Below, piece by piece: positions 1-8,214 of a stretch of DNA of 64,000 nt. How positions within the stretch are numbered: position 1 is the first letter of the stretch; every line of letters begins with the position of its first letter. Origin of the DNA: Jiella marina. Its GTDB lineage: Bacteria; Pseudomonadota; Alphaproteobacteria; Rhizobiales; Rhizobiaceae. Under the pieces are notes generated by a model that was not told where the DNA came from, made no database searches, and was given only the letters and a program-made list of their open reading frames with translations. Made by a program: the position numbers and the translations under genes. The stretch covers positions 186,001 through 250,000 of the forward strand of contig NZ_JAKQZG010000002.1 of assembly GCF_024359545.1 (NCBI RefSeq), in the 5' to 3' direction.

Positions 1-1
1 C

Positions 2-904
2 ATCGGCGCGCTGCAGATGTTCCTCGATCGCGGCGAGCAGGTGGACTGGTTCGCCTCGCCGGAGATCTGGATTGAGCTCGGCCTCGCGATCACCGGGCTG
101 TGGGCCTTCACGCTCCACATCACCGGCCGCGACGACGCCTTCATCGATCCGAAGATCTTCACCGACAAGAACCTCGTCATGGCGCTGGTCATGATCTTCG
201 TCGTCGGCATGATCTTGCTCGCGGGCCTCGCGCTGTTGCCGCCGATGCTGCAGAACATTCTCGGCTATCCGGTGGTGACGACCGGCATGGTGCTCGCTCC
301 GCGCGGCGTGGGCACGATGATCTCGATGATCGTCGTCGGCCGCCTCGTCGGCAGGGTGGACACGCGCATTCTGATCTTCACCGGCCTCGTGCTGACGGCG
401 ATCTCGCTCAACATGATGAGCGGATTTTCGATCACCATGGATCAGATGCCGATCATCACGTCGGGCGTCATCCAGGGTCTCGGGCTCGGCCTCGTCTTCG
501 TGCCGCTCTCGACGCTTGCCTTCGCGACGCTGGAACCCCGTTTCCGTGCCGACGCCGCTTCGCTCTTCAGCCTGTTGCGCAATATCGGCTCGTCGGTCGG
601 CATCTCGATCGTCTCGGTGGAACTCGCCCACAATCTGGTGATCAACCGTTCCGAACTCGTCTCCGGCCTCAACCCGTTCAACCCGAACTTCTCGAACATG
701 GCCGGGTCGCTGCCGGTCGATCAGGCGACGCTGATGGCGGTTCTCAATGCGAAGGTGCAGGCCGAGGCGGCGATGATCGCCTATGTCGACGACTTCAAGC
801 TGATGATGATCATCACGCTCTGCGCGATTCCTCTTCTGGCCTTCATGAAGCCACCGAAGGCTCAAGCAAGCGCCGAGGCCGGTCATGCACCGGCCATGGA
901 GTGA
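2..904 (+). CDS. emrB: DHA2-family MFS multidrug efflux transporter (EmrB-like), C-terminal part, 5' end outside window
   Basis: The reading frame is open from the first bases, so this is the C-terminal part (about 300 residues) of a longer protein. The opening residues Gly-Ala-Leu-Gln-x-x-Leu-Asp-Arg-Gly-x-x-x-Asp-Trp-Phe match the loop found in the middle of EmrB/QacA-type 14-helix transporters. Several hydrophobic helices follow, with a proline-arginine-glycine turn (about residue 95 of the visible part) typical of the second half of MFS drug exporters. EmrB works as proton-coupled inner-membrane exporter with an EmrA membrane-fusion partner; that partner would lie to the left, outside the window. 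The gene converges with the DUF2182 gene, with about 20 bp between the two stop codons. The exported compound cannot be inferred. Confidence 0.85.
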   Translation: MGALQMFLDRGEQVDWFASPEIWIELGLAITGLWAFTLHITGRDDAFIDPKIFTDKNLVMALVMIFVVGMILLAGLALLPPMLQNILGYPVVTTGMVLAPRGVGTMISMIVVGRLVGRVDTRILIFTGLVLTAISLNMMSGFSITMDQMPIITSGVIQGLGLGLVFVPLSTLAFATLEPRFRADAASLFSLLRNIGSSVGISIVSVELAHNLVINRSELVSGLNPFNPNFSNMAGSLPVDQATLMAVLNAKVQAEAAMIAYVDDFKLMMIITLCAIPLLAFMKPPKAQASAEAGHAPAME

Positions 905-923
905 CGCCTCTACGCAATGATGA

Positions 924-1757
924 TCAAAGCGCTCCAATCGCCGTCCAGAGACCGGCGGCGATGAGGACAGGGCCAAGGAACCTGGCGAAGCGATCCCCGC
1001 GGGGCATCAGCTTTTCAAGAAGGACGACGATGGCAAGGCCGGCGATCCAGTAGACATTCATGATCCCGCCGACGAAGAGGAGTGCCATCAGGCTCCAGCA
1101 GCAGCCGAGGCAGTAGGCGCCGTGCTCCATGCCCATGCGCAGGGCGCCGCCCGGGCCAGGGCGCCAATGTCGCGACAAGAACTCGGCCGGGGCACGGCAA
1201 TGTTCGAGGCAGACGGTCTTGAATGGCGACAATTGATAGATCCCTGCAGCGATCAAAAGACCGGCCGCAAGCCAGACATCGGTCGACCACATCATGGGTT
1301 GCGAAAGAAGGAGCGCCTGCTCTGCCGACCATTGCAATGCGGTCGCCACAACCGAAAAGACGAGCCAGACCGCGAGATAGCCCGCCAGGAACAGGCCCGA
1401 GGGAACGATCCCGGCCGGCATTCGCCCCTTGGACTGGGCATGGCGCGTCACCCGGGCGTGGAGCAGGATCATCGGCGCGGCGCTTGGAGTCATCATGGCG
1501 ATCATCATGATCCACCACATGGCGACCATGATCACCCATGTGAGCCCCGACCACGACATCACCGGCATTGGCATTCCGCCGACGCCCGGTGCAAGCTGCA
1601 GCCGGCTCATCGCCCACAAACTCATCCCGGTGCCTGCTCCCGAATGGAGCCATACCCAGGCGAGCAGCGTGATGGCGACCAGACCGGCAATGACGATCGA
1701 CCGATCGCGTCGCAGAAGAGTCTCGACGAAAGTGCCGGCTTCGCGGGCGGAATTCAT
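924..1757 (-). CDS. DUF2182 predicted metal-binding integral membrane protein
   Basis: The 277-residue protein is mostly transmembrane helices. It carries the methionine- and tryptophan-rich stretch characteristic of DUF2182 (Met-Trp-x-x-Met-Met-x-Ala-Met-Met-x-Pro-Ser, about residues 65-85) and cysteine/histidine positions around Cys-Leu-Glu-His-Cys and a later Met-Glu-His-Gly-x-Tyr-Cys-x-Gly-Cys-Cys, which underlie the family's 'metal-binding' label. I chose the ATG at 1757: the N-terminal extension open up to 1934 is basic, low-complexity and would overlap the upstream DUF1326 gene. It lies 46 bp downstream of the DUF1326 gene on the same strand, so the two are probably one transcript. DUF1326 and DUF2182 genes are a recurring pair in proteobacteria; biochemical function is unknown. 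Confidence 0.85.
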   Translation of the reverse strand: MNSAREAGTFVETLLRRDRSIVIAGLVAITLLAWVWLHSGAGTGMSLWAMSRLQLAPGVGGMPMPVMSWSGLTWVIMVAMWWIMMIAMMTPSAAPMILLHARVTRHAQSKGRMPAGIVPSGLFLAGYLAVWLVFSVVATALQWSAEQALLLSQPMMWSTDVWLAAGLLIAAGIYQLSPFKTVCLEHCRAPAEFLSRHWRPGPGGALRMGMEHGAYCLGCCWSLMALLFVGGIMNVYWIAGLAIVVLLEKLMPRGDRFARFLGPVLIAAGLWTAIGAL

Positions 1758-1803
1758 CTGACGGTCTCGGAGAATTGGTTTCGATCTCTGGCCGATGTCG
1801 CGG

Positions 1804-2439
1804 TCAGGCGTCGATGACGCCATGTGGCCCGTAGGCCGCATTCCACAAAGCGGCGTAGCGCTGCTCGCGGTGCATTTCCAATGCGCCCTGGGCAGTGAAC
1901 GTGCCGCTGCCCATCTCCGCGCGTCGGAATTCAAAGCCTTCCGGAAGCAGGATCAGCGCACGGTGGGCCGCGCCTGTCACCGGATTCAAGATCGGTTCGA
2001 CATCGAGCTTCATGTGCCCCGCAATGTGGAATCCCGCATTGCGCCCTTCGACGTCGCAGTGAAACTCGATCGGCGCGAAGACCGGATCGAACTCTTTCGC
2101 GATGGTCGAGCCGTAGATGTTGAAGACCGTCGTCGGCTCCTGCTCCTCACCGCCGAGGATCTTGAAGAGCGCCTCGCGCTGCTCTTCGGTCGCCGAAACG
2201 TCGATGAAGCCCTGAACGGTGCCGCCGCCCTCATGCACCGGGCCCGGCCAGCGATAGACCGCCGCGACCTTCAGCCCGTCGAGCCGGACGTCACCGAACC
2301 AGCCCTCTTCGATCAGCATGCATTCGAGACCCTCGCAAAGGCCTTCGCTCGGCTTTCCGTTGAATTCACAAGGACATCCGTAATCGCAGCTGCAGGCGCC
2401 AATTTTCGGACCCTTGATCTGCCAATCCACATAAGCCAT
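1804..2439 (-). CDS. DUF1326 domain protein
   Basis: A soluble 211-residue protein with the DUF1326 hallmark near the N-terminus: Cys-Ser-Cys-Asp-Tyr-Gly-Cys-Pro-Cys-Glu-Phe (about residues 17-27), followed by a Cys-Glu-Gly. Five cysteines so close together suggest a metal or redox centre, but no activity is established for the family. A ribosome-binding sequence GAGGTGG precedes the ATG by about 6 bases. No signal peptide is visible, so it probably acts in the cytoplasm. It is the first gene of a two-gene unit with the DUF2182 membrane protein, and I infer that the two proteins work together. Confidence 0.88.
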   Translation of the reverse strand: MAYVDWQIKGPKIGACSCDYGCPCEFNGKPSEGLCEGLECMLIEEGWFGDVRLDGLKVAAVYRWPGPVHEGGGTVQGFIDVSATEEQREALFKILGGEEQEPTTVFNIYGSTIAKEFDPVFAPIEFHCDVEGRNAGFHIAGHMKLDVEPILNPVTGAAHRALILLPEGFEFRRAEMGSGTFTAQGALEMHREQRYAALWNAAYGPHGVIDA

Positions 2440-2719
2440 GGCGCCACCTCAGCAACAGGAACGCCAGTTCTATTATTGGATATCCGAAAATTGCACAAGC
2501 AACCTTTTGCCTTCCCCTAGGGCGCCTCTCTCAACGAGACCCGCAGAAGACTCCATGATATCGTCGCCGTGAATTGAGCCGAAGGCCAAAAGGGCAGGCA
2601 TGCACAAATCATGGCCGGAGAGGGTTGCGGCGACTGGGTCATCGCCGCAAAGGTCCGAAATCGCGCGATAAAAAGCTCGACGGCCGCGAAAGCAACCGGC
2701 TCTCGCCGCAGGCTTATCT

Positions 2720-3187
2720 TCAGGCGGGAGAGTACTTCTGATCGAGGGCATCGATCGCCTCGACATTGGGGCCAGAGGAACTCTGCGGGTCGAACTCGGA
2801 AGCGAGATACTTCTCGACGATCGCCTTGGCGAGTTCCGGCCCGATGACGCGGGAGCCCATGGTGATGATCTGGGCGTTGTTGCTCTTGGCTGCGCGCTCG
2901 GCCGAATAGGTGTCGTGGGTCAGCGCCGCCCGGATGCCGGGGATCTTGTTGGCCGAGATCGAGACACCGAGCCCCGTGCCGCAACACAGGATGCCGCGAT
3001 CGAAGCGTCCTTCCTTGACCGCCATCGCCAACCGTTCGGTGGTGTTGGCGTAGCGCTCGTCGCTCTGTTCGGGCGTCGGGCTACCATCCTCGAAGGTGAC
3101 GTCGTCGCGGGTCTTGAGATAGTCCGCAATTGCCTTGACGAGCGGCTGGCCGGCGCTGTCGCCGCCGATGATGATCTTCATGGTCAT
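2720..3187 (-). CDS. rpiB: RpiB/LacAB-family sugar-phosphate isomerase
   Basis: A 155-residue protein with the family fold markers: an N-terminal Gly-Gly-Asp-Ser-Ala-Gly loop, the catalytic cysteine in Cys-Cys-Gly-Thr-Gly-Leu-Gly (about residues 69-75), Ser-Ala-Asn-Lys, and Gly-Ser-Arg-Val-Ile-Gly. RpiB interconverts ribulose-5-P and ribose-5-P; relatives isomerise tetrulose phosphates in erythritol catabolism. The usual Asp-His of the first loop is Asp-Ser here, as in some relatives acting on four-carbon sugars, so the substrate is not certain. I chose the ATG at 3187 because GGGGA lies 7 bases before it; the Met two codons later is the alternative. The neighbours give no pathway clue. Confidence 0.82.
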   Translation of the reverse strand: MTMKIIIGGDSAGQPLVKAIADYLKTRDDVTFEDGSPTPEQSDERYANTTERLAMAVKEGRFDRGILCCGTGLGVSISANKIPGIRAALTHDTYSAERAAKSNNAQIITMGSRVIGPELAKAIVEKYLASEFDPQSSSGPNVEAIDALDQKYSPA

Positions 3188-3398
3188 AAGCGTTTCCCCA
3201 AATTCTGATCGCCCACGGAGCGAGGCGTTCGCCTCTCCTGACTCCGTCAAGGGCGCGTGGTCAATATGCGTGGCCCGGAGCGTCTGAAGGTCTTCTCCCG
3301 AGCGAGACCCACTCAAAGAACGAACAGGAGCCTATCGCTGTTGAGCCGGGAGGGCCGCACCAGGCAAGGTTCTCATTTGCCCCATGTGGGCAGTCGCC

Positions 3399-3737
3399 CT
3401 ACCAGGCGCAAATCCGGGTATCGGTGGCATCGCTCGCCCAGCAGGCCGGCTCGTCGCGCTGGCGTACATAGGTGCCGGGCAGTGGCACGCTGCGCGTGCC
3501 GTCGAAATTGCCGTAGGCAGACGCAAAGCCCGGGCTCTCGACCAGAAGCGAAAAGGTCGGATAGCCCGGCGCCGAAATCTCGAAACTGCCCGACCCGTCG
3601 GTCAGCTGGAAATCGCAAGGGTAATAGCCGTCATCGGTGGTGAAGCACCGGGCCGGCTTGGCGGCGGCCTGCGAGGCGACGAAGAGCAGGACGGCGGCCA
3701 TGGCCGCCGCTCCGAGTTTCGAACGAGTCATGCCCAT
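3399..3737 (-). CDS. small secreted protein of unknown function
   Basis: A 112-residue protein beginning with a clear signal peptide: basic Met-Thr-Arg-Ser-Lys, a run of Ala/Val/Leu, and a cleavage-like Ala-x-Ala around residues 24-27. The mature part is about 85 residues, rich in Gly, Tyr, Phe and Pro, with four cysteines (two in Arg-Cys-Phe...Pro-Cys-Asp, two near the C-terminus) that could form two disulfides in the periplasm. GGAGG lies 10 bases before the chosen ATG at 3737. I do not recognise a family. It follows ettA on the same strand after a hairpin, so it is probably transcribed on its own. Confidence 0.7.
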   Translation of the reverse strand: MGMTRSKLGAAAMAAVLLFVASQAAAKPARCFTTDDGYYPCDFQLTDGSGSFEISAPGYPTFSLLVESPGFASAYGNFDGTRSVPLPGTYVRQRDEPACWASDATDTRICAW

Positions 3738-3785
3738 GTGAAGCGGACCTCCCTCAGCGCCCCGCAGGCAACCTACATGAGCGGC

Positions 3786-3809
3786 CCGAAAACCGGAACG
3801 GTTTTTCGG
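3786..3809 (-). terminator. hairpin downstream of ettA, terminator-like
   Basis: Inverted repeat with arms CCGAAAACCG and CGGTTTTTCGG (one bulged base) and a 3-base loop, 64 bp past the ettA stop codon. The T-rich part lies in the stem rather than after it, so termination is plausible but not certain. Confidence 0.4.
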
Positions 3810-3872
3810 CAGGCAGGACAGCCCAGCCGGGCGGGTCGAGACGCCGCTCCGGCCGGTGGCCCCTGAGAAGGA

Positions 3873-5522
3873 CTAGCGCGTCAGCCTCTTGTAGGTCGGG
3901 CGCTTGGGATTGACCGATTCCGGGCCGAGACGGCGCACCTTGTCCTTCTCGTAGTCTTCGAAATTGCCCTCGAACCATTCCACATGGCTGTCGCCCTCGA
4001 AGGCGAGGATGTGGGTGGCGAGGCGGTCGAGGAACATGCGGTCGTGGCTGATGACCACGGCGCAGCCGGCATATTCCTCCAGCGCATCCTCGAGCGCGGT
4101 CAGGGTCTCGGTGTCGAGATCGTTGGTCGGTTCGTCGAGAAGGATGACGTTGGCGCCGGATTTCAGCATCTTGGCGAGATGCACGCGGTTGCGCTGACCG
4201 CCGGACAGCGTGCCGACCTTCTGCTGCTGGTTCGGACCCTTGAAGTTGAAGTTGCCGACATAGGCGCGGGAATTCATCTCGTACTTGCCGAGCTTCATGA
4301 TGTCGACGCCGCCGGAGATCTCCTCCCAGACGTTGTTTTCCGGATTGAGATCGTCGCGGCTCTGGTCGACATAGCCGAGATCGACGGTCTCGCCGACGGT
4401 GATCGTGCCGGAATCGGGCTTTTCCTGCCCGGTGATCATCTTGAAGAGCGTCGACTTGCCGGCGCCGTTCGGGCCGATGATGCCGACGATGCCGCCGGCC
4501 GGCAGCTTGAAGGAGAGGTTCTCGATCAGCACCCGGTCGCCGAAGCTCTTGGTCAGGTTCTCGACCTCGATCACCCGGTTGCCGAGGCGCTCGCCCGTCG
4601 GGATGACGATCTTGCCGTCGGCGGGCTTGCGGTTCTCGGCCGCCTCCACCAGCTCGTGATAGGCGCGGATACGGGCCTTCGACTTGGTCTGGCGGGCTTT
4701 CGCGCCCTGGCTGATCCACTCGCGCTCGCGGTTGATCGCGCGCATGCGGGCATCGTCCTCGCGGCCCTCCTGGGCCATGCGCTTGGCCTTCTTCTCCAGA
4801 TAGATGGAGTAGTTGCCCTCGTAGGGCACGCCATGGCCGCGGTCGAGCTCGAGGATCCAGCCGGTGACGTTGTCGAGGAAGTAGCGATCGTGGGTCACCA
4901 TCAGCACCGAGCCCTCATACTCGCGCAGGTGCTTTTCGAGCCACAGGATCGTCTCGGCGTCGAGATGGTTGGTCGGCTCGTCGAGGAGCAGGATGTCCGG
5001 CTTCGACAGGAGCAGCTTGCACAGCGCGACGCGGCGCTTCTCGCCGCCCGACAGCGGGCCGACATCGGCATCTGAAGGCGGGCAGCGCAGGGCGTCCATC
5101 GCCATTTCGACCTGGTTTTCCAGATCCCACAGGTTCTGGGCGTCGATGATGTCCTGGAGCTTGGCGCCCTCTTCCGCCGTCTCGTCGGAATAGTTCATCA
5201 TCAGTTCGTTGTAGCGGTCGAGGATCGCCTGCTTGTCGGCAACGCCTTCCATGACGTTCTCGAAGACCGTCTTGTCGGGATCGAGATGCGGCTCCTGAGG
5301 CAGGTAGCCGACGGTCGCGCCTTCGGCGGCCCAGGCCTCGCCGGTGTATTCGGTGTCCTTGCCCGCCATGATCTTCAGAAGCGTCGACTTACCCGCGCCG
5401 TTGGGGCCGAGAATGCCGATCTTGGCGTCCGGGTAGAAGGACAGGTGGATGTTGTCGAGAACCTTCTTGTTCCCGTAGGCCTTGGAGAGGCCGGACATGT
5501 GATAGATGAACTGGCGTGCCAT
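3873..5522 (-). CDS. ettA: energy-dependent translational throttle protein EttA (ABC-F)
   Basis: A soluble 549-residue ABC-F protein with two ATP-binding domains and no membrane segment. Both domains show Walker A (Gly-Pro-Asn-Gly-Ala-Gly-Lys-Ser-Thr), the LSGG signature (Leu-Ser-Gly-Gly-Glu-Lys-Arg-Arg and Leu-Ser-Gly-Gly-Gln-Arg-Asn-Arg) and Asp-Glu-Pro-Thr-Asn. The charged linker between them contains the Arg-Glu-x-Glu-Trp-Ile-x-x-Gly-Ala-Lys-Ala-Arg-x-x-Lys-Ser-Lys-Ala-Arg segment typical of EttA. EttA binds the ribosomal E site and gates entry into elongation according to ATP/ADP. The start at ATG 5522 (MARQFIYHMSGL) matches the usual EttA N-terminus, with GGAG about 7 bases upstream; an upstream in-frame start would add 50 low-quality residues. 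Confidence 0.96.
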   Translation of the reverse strand: MARQFIYHMSGLSKAYGNKKVLDNIHLSFYPDAKIGILGPNGAGKSTLLKIMAGKDTEYTGEAWAAEGATVGYLPQEPHLDPDKTVFENVMEGVADKQAILDRYNELMMNYSDETAEEGAKLQDIIDAQNLWDLENQVEMAMDALRCPPSDADVGPLSGGEKRRVALCKLLLSKPDILLLDEPTNHLDAETILWLEKHLREYEGSVLMVTHDRYFLDNVTGWILELDRGHGVPYEGNYSIYLEKKAKRMAQEGREDDARMRAINREREWISQGAKARQTKSKARIRAYHELVEAAENRKPADGKIVIPTGERLGNRVIEVENLTKSFGDRVLIENLSFKLPAGGIVGIIGPNGAGKSTLFKMITGQEKPDSGTITVGETVDLGYVDQSRDDLNPENNVWEEISGGVDIMKLGKYEMNSRAYVGNFNFKGPNQQQKVGTLSGGQRNRVHLAKMLKSGANVILLDEPTNDLDTETLTALEDALEEYAGCAVVISHDRMFLDRLATHILAFEGDSHVEWFEGNFEDYEKDKVRRLGPESVNPKRPTYKRLTR

Positions 5523-6125
5523 GGCGCGCTCCGTCTTCGAGCCGAAAAGTGATGTGTGGAGTTGCGCCGTCTCTAAGCCATCCGCGCCGTAGGAGCAACG
5601 CCGTCGCCATGACCGCGGCGAAGAAGTGACTGGAACCCGCCCCGCGCCGGCCCGAGCGACGGTTTTCACCATTCATTCACCGCAAAACCCGCCGGAATCG
5701 GAAAATTCGCCCGATTTTCTGCCGCCAGGCCGCCAAGATTAAGGTTTGCGCCGGCCCCGACACCGCGAAGGCCAGTGGCTCGGCAGTGTCGGACGGCCGC
5801 ATTCGGAGGCAGCACCGCCCTGCACCTGGCTCTGGGAGATCCCAGCGACGAGCGTCCAGTCGGGCTCAAAACGTCGAATTTTCAGAGCTTTTTGCCTTCC
5901 GCACTGAACGGACCCGCCGAAACGCAGCGACCAGCCGAGACGTCAAGGCCAACATGCTTGCACAAACGTGAATCTCGCGCCGAAAATTCGAATGTCGGCA
6001 CCAATCATTCCGCAAGTATAATTCGTCGATATATTGGATCAAATTTGAATCGAATTGCACTTCGACATTTTCGTCTGAAGTAAAACTGGAGCGTCATTCT
6101 TCACCCATCGACGGGGAGAATGACA
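5523..6125. other. 600-bp intergenic region with divergent promoters
   Basis: No convincing gene. It separates leftward ettA from the rightward BTLCP gene, so must hold both promoters. The last 170 bp are much more AT-rich than the surroundings. A perfect TATAAT at 6017-6022 is a candidate -10 box for the rightward gene (leader about 100 nt), but no good -35 lies at the right distance. Several AATTCG/CGAATT motifs occur between 5980 and 6060, possibly protein-binding. Confidence 0.4.
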
Positions 6126-6731
6126 ATGAAAAAAACATTCAAACATTTGAGCGCCGCAATCCTGGCGATGGGTATGCTGGCAGCACCGACGCTCGCCAAT
6201 GCCGCCGCATCCTCGCACATGGCGACCACGGGGATCACCTCGCAGCCGATCGGGCACTACGAATTCTGCAAGCAGTATCCGTCCACCTGCAAGGCGACTC
6301 CCTCGCCGGCAGCGGTTCGGCTGACGCCCGAGCTGTGGTCGCGGATCGTGCAGGTGAATGACGCGGTGAACACCAGCATCGTGCCGCGCACCGATCAGGA
6401 GATGTACGGCGTGCCGGAAGTCTGGTCCTATCCGACCGTCCAGGGCGACTGCGAAGACTTCGCACTGTTGAAGCAATACATGCTGGCGCGGGAGGGCGTT
6501 CCGAGTTCCGCCCTGTTGATCACGGTGGTGCGCCAGACGAATGGGGAAGGTCATGCCGTCCTGACGCTCAGAACCGATCAGGGCGACTTCATTCTCGACA
6601 ATCTGGACACTCGCATCCTCGCCTGGGAGGCGACCGACTACACCTATCTGAAGCGCCAGTCCGAGCGCAATCTCGGCAAATGGGTCGGCATCGACGACCC
6701 CCGCGACATGCTGGTCGGCAGCGTCCGCTGA
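6126..6731 (+). CDS. BTLCP transglutaminase-like cysteine proteinase (periplasmic)
   Basis: A 201-residue exported protein: signal peptide with basic start and cleavage after Ala-Asn-Ala (about residue 25), then a domain of the BTLCP (DUF920/LapG-related) family. The catalytic triad is visible as Cys in Gly-Asp-Cys-Glu-Asp-Phe-Ala, His in Gly-Glu-Gly-His-Ala-Val-Leu, and Asp in Leu-Asp-Asn-Leu-Asp. LapG members clip adhesins in the periplasm; rhizobial BTLCP proteins have no assigned substrate and no LapD partner is near. Two ATGs lie close together (6120 and 6126). I chose 6126 because GGGGAG (6113-6118) is 7 bases from it and only 1 base from the other. The gene is followed by a strong terminator. 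Confidence 0.87.
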   Translation: MKKTFKHLSAAILAMGMLAAPTLANAAASSHMATTGITSQPIGHYEFCKQYPSTCKATPSPAAVRLTPELWSRIVQVNDAVNTSIVPRTDQEMYGVPEVWSYPTVQGDCEDFALLKQYMLAREGVPSSALLITVVRQTNGEGHAVLTLRTDQGDFILDNLDTRILAWEATDYTYLKRQSERNLGKWVGIDDPRDMLVGSVR

Positions 6732-6834
6732 GGCGTCACACGAGCCCGGTCGCCGCGCCCGGCGGGGGAACGGCGACCACAAGGTCTGCAATCTGAGGAA
6801 TTGCCCGGAATTTCCCCGTCCTTTTCCGGGCATT

Positions 6835-6887
6835 GCCGGAGGCCGGCGTCGCGCCGAAAGTCGTGACCCGCCTCCGGCCTTTTCTTT
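6835..6887 (+). terminator. rho-independent terminator after the BTLCP gene
   Basis: Perfect 9-bp stem GCCGGAGGC / GCCTCCGGC followed by CTTTTCTTT. A second hairpin (CCCGGAA / TTCCGGG, about 6804-6830) precedes it. Confidence 0.75.
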
Positions 6888-6935
6888 GCCATGGCGAGAG
6901 CTGGAGCCAACTCCGCGCGCTTTGCCCCCGCCGTC

Positions 6936-7145
6936 CTACTCCAGATCGATGTCGAGGATCGTCATGGTGAAGTGGTAGGACAGCTCGCCCTCTTCGGTGT
7001 CCTTGGACATCAGGCCGACGAATTCGTCATTGATGTAGACTTCGGCGGAGTCCGCCTTCCGAGGCAAGCCGCGCACTTTCAGATCGACACCCTTGAACGT
7101 CTCCCTCAGATAGGCTTCGAGCTTGCGTATTTCGGCGGGGCTCAC
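6936..7145 (-). CDS. DUF3126 family protein
   Basis: A 69-residue cytoplasmic protein matching the small alphaproteobacterial DUF3126 family: N-terminal Glu-Ile-Arg-Lys-Leu-Glu-Ala-Tyr-Leu-Arg, central Val-Arg-x-x-x-Arg-Lys-x-Asp-Ser-Ala-Glu-Val-Tyr-Ile, and Gly-Glu-Leu-Ser-Tyr-His-Phe-x-Met-x-Ile-Leu near the end. The start codon is GTG, supported by GAGGAG 6 bases upstream. Function unknown. It lies downstream of cysE on the same strand (84 bp), an arrangement common in Hyphomicrobiales, and is probably cotranscribed with it. Confidence 0.9.
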   Translation of the reverse strand: MSPAEIRKLEAYLRETFKGVDLKVRGLPRKADSAEVYINDEFVGLMSKDTEEGELSYHFTMTILDIDLE

Positions 7146-7229
7146 GGGCTTCTCCTCGCTGGATTGGGGAGATGGTTAGCTAGGTGGCGCGGCCGAATTT
7201 CAATCCCTTCAAAGACTAAAGACCGAGCC

Positions 7230-8066
7230 TCAGTCTTCGCGACCGAAGCTCTGGTCCATTTCCCGGGCGGGCTGATCGCAGCTCGTGGTACCGATCACCT
7301 TGGCCGGCACGCCGGCAACCGTCGAGTTCGGCGGGATCTCCTTCAGAACGACCGAGCCGGCCGCGATCTTGGAGCAATTGCCGACCTTGATGTTGCCGAG
7401 CACCTTGGCGCCCGCGCCGATCAGGACGCCCGAGCCGATCTTGGGATGCCGATCGCCGAACTCCTTGCCTGTGCCGCCGAGCGTCACGTCCTGAAGGATC
7501 GAGACATTGTCGCCGATCACCGCGGTAAAGCCCACGACTAGCCCGGTCGCGTGGTCGAGGAAGATGCCTCGTCCCATGCGCGCGGCCGGATGGATGTCGG
7601 TCTGGAAGACCGCCGAGGAGCGCGCCTGGAGGTAGAGCGCGAAGTCGCGGCGCCCGTTCTGCCAGAGCCAGTGAGCGAGCCGGTGGGTCTGGATCGCGTG
7701 AAAGCCCTTGAAGTAGAGGAGCGGTTCCAGATAGCGCTCGCAGGCCGGATCGCGGTCGTAGACGGCCTGAATGTCGATCCGCAGCGTTTCGGAAAAGACG
7801 CTGTCATTGGCGATCATCGCCTCGAAGGCCTGGACGATCTGGATCGCCGGCACGTCGGGGTGATCGAGCCGCTGCGACACGCGATGCACCAGTGCCGCCT
7901 CGAAGCTTCGCTGGTTGAGGATGGTCGCATGGATGAAGCTTGCGATCACCGGCTCGGCGCTGGCGACGGCCTCGGCCTCCTCGCGGATCTGCGCCCAGAT
8001 CGGGTCGACGGCCTGGAGCCGCTCCTGGCTGGCACTCTGGAGGCCCTTGGACTTCACGACGCTCAT
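7230..8066 (-). CDS. cysE: serine O-acetyltransferase CysE
   Basis: A 278-residue enzyme that makes O-acetylserine from serine and acetyl-CoA, the committed step of cysteine synthesis. The N-terminal half is the alpha-helical SATase domain (Pro-Ile-Trp-x-x-Ile-Arg-x-Glu-Ala, about residues 22-31). The C-terminal half is the left-handed beta-helix with hexapeptide repeats, including the catalytic region Asp-Ile-His-Pro-Ala-Ala-Arg-Met-Gly and Phe-Leu-Asp-His-Ala-Thr-Gly, and Gly-Asp-x-His-Pro-Lys-Ile-Gly. Start chosen at ATG 8066 with GGGAG about 6 bases upstream; longer in-frame extensions lack family similarity. The C-terminus is somewhat longer than E. coli CysE. Upstream on the same strand is an unrelated hydrolase. 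Confidence 0.94.
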   Translation of the reverse strand: MSVVKSKGLQSASQERLQAVDPIWAQIREEAEAVASAEPVIASFIHATILNQRSFEAALVHRVSQRLDHPDVPAIQIVQAFEAMIANDSVFSETLRIDIQAVYDRDPACERYLEPLLYFKGFHAIQTHRLAHWLWQNGRRDFALYLQARSSAVFQTDIHPAARMGRGIFLDHATGLVVGFTAVIGDNVSILQDVTLGGTGKEFGDRHPKIGSGVLIGAGAKVLGNIKVGNCSKIAAGSVVLKEIPPNSTVAGVPAKVIGTTSCDQPAREMDQSFGRED

Positions 8067-8214
8067 GGTGCTCTCCCATGGCTGGGTTTCCGAGGCCCTT
8101 CCGGACCCGCTCGAGGTCAAGATGTAAGGGATCGACGTTTTGAGGGAAAGGGAGTCGAGGGCCGGAGCACCGCCTTCGCTGCCGAGTTTTGCTTGACGTT
8201 TCGGTGAGCCGATC

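Noticed and set aside
5775-6083. Possible small genes between ettA and the BTLCP gene
   Set aside because: No ribosome-binding site, no family, and composition unlike a protein; more likely promoter DNA.
6120-6122. First ATG of the BTLCP gene as start
   Set aside because: The GGGGAG lies only one base away from it; the ATG at 6126 has proper spacing.
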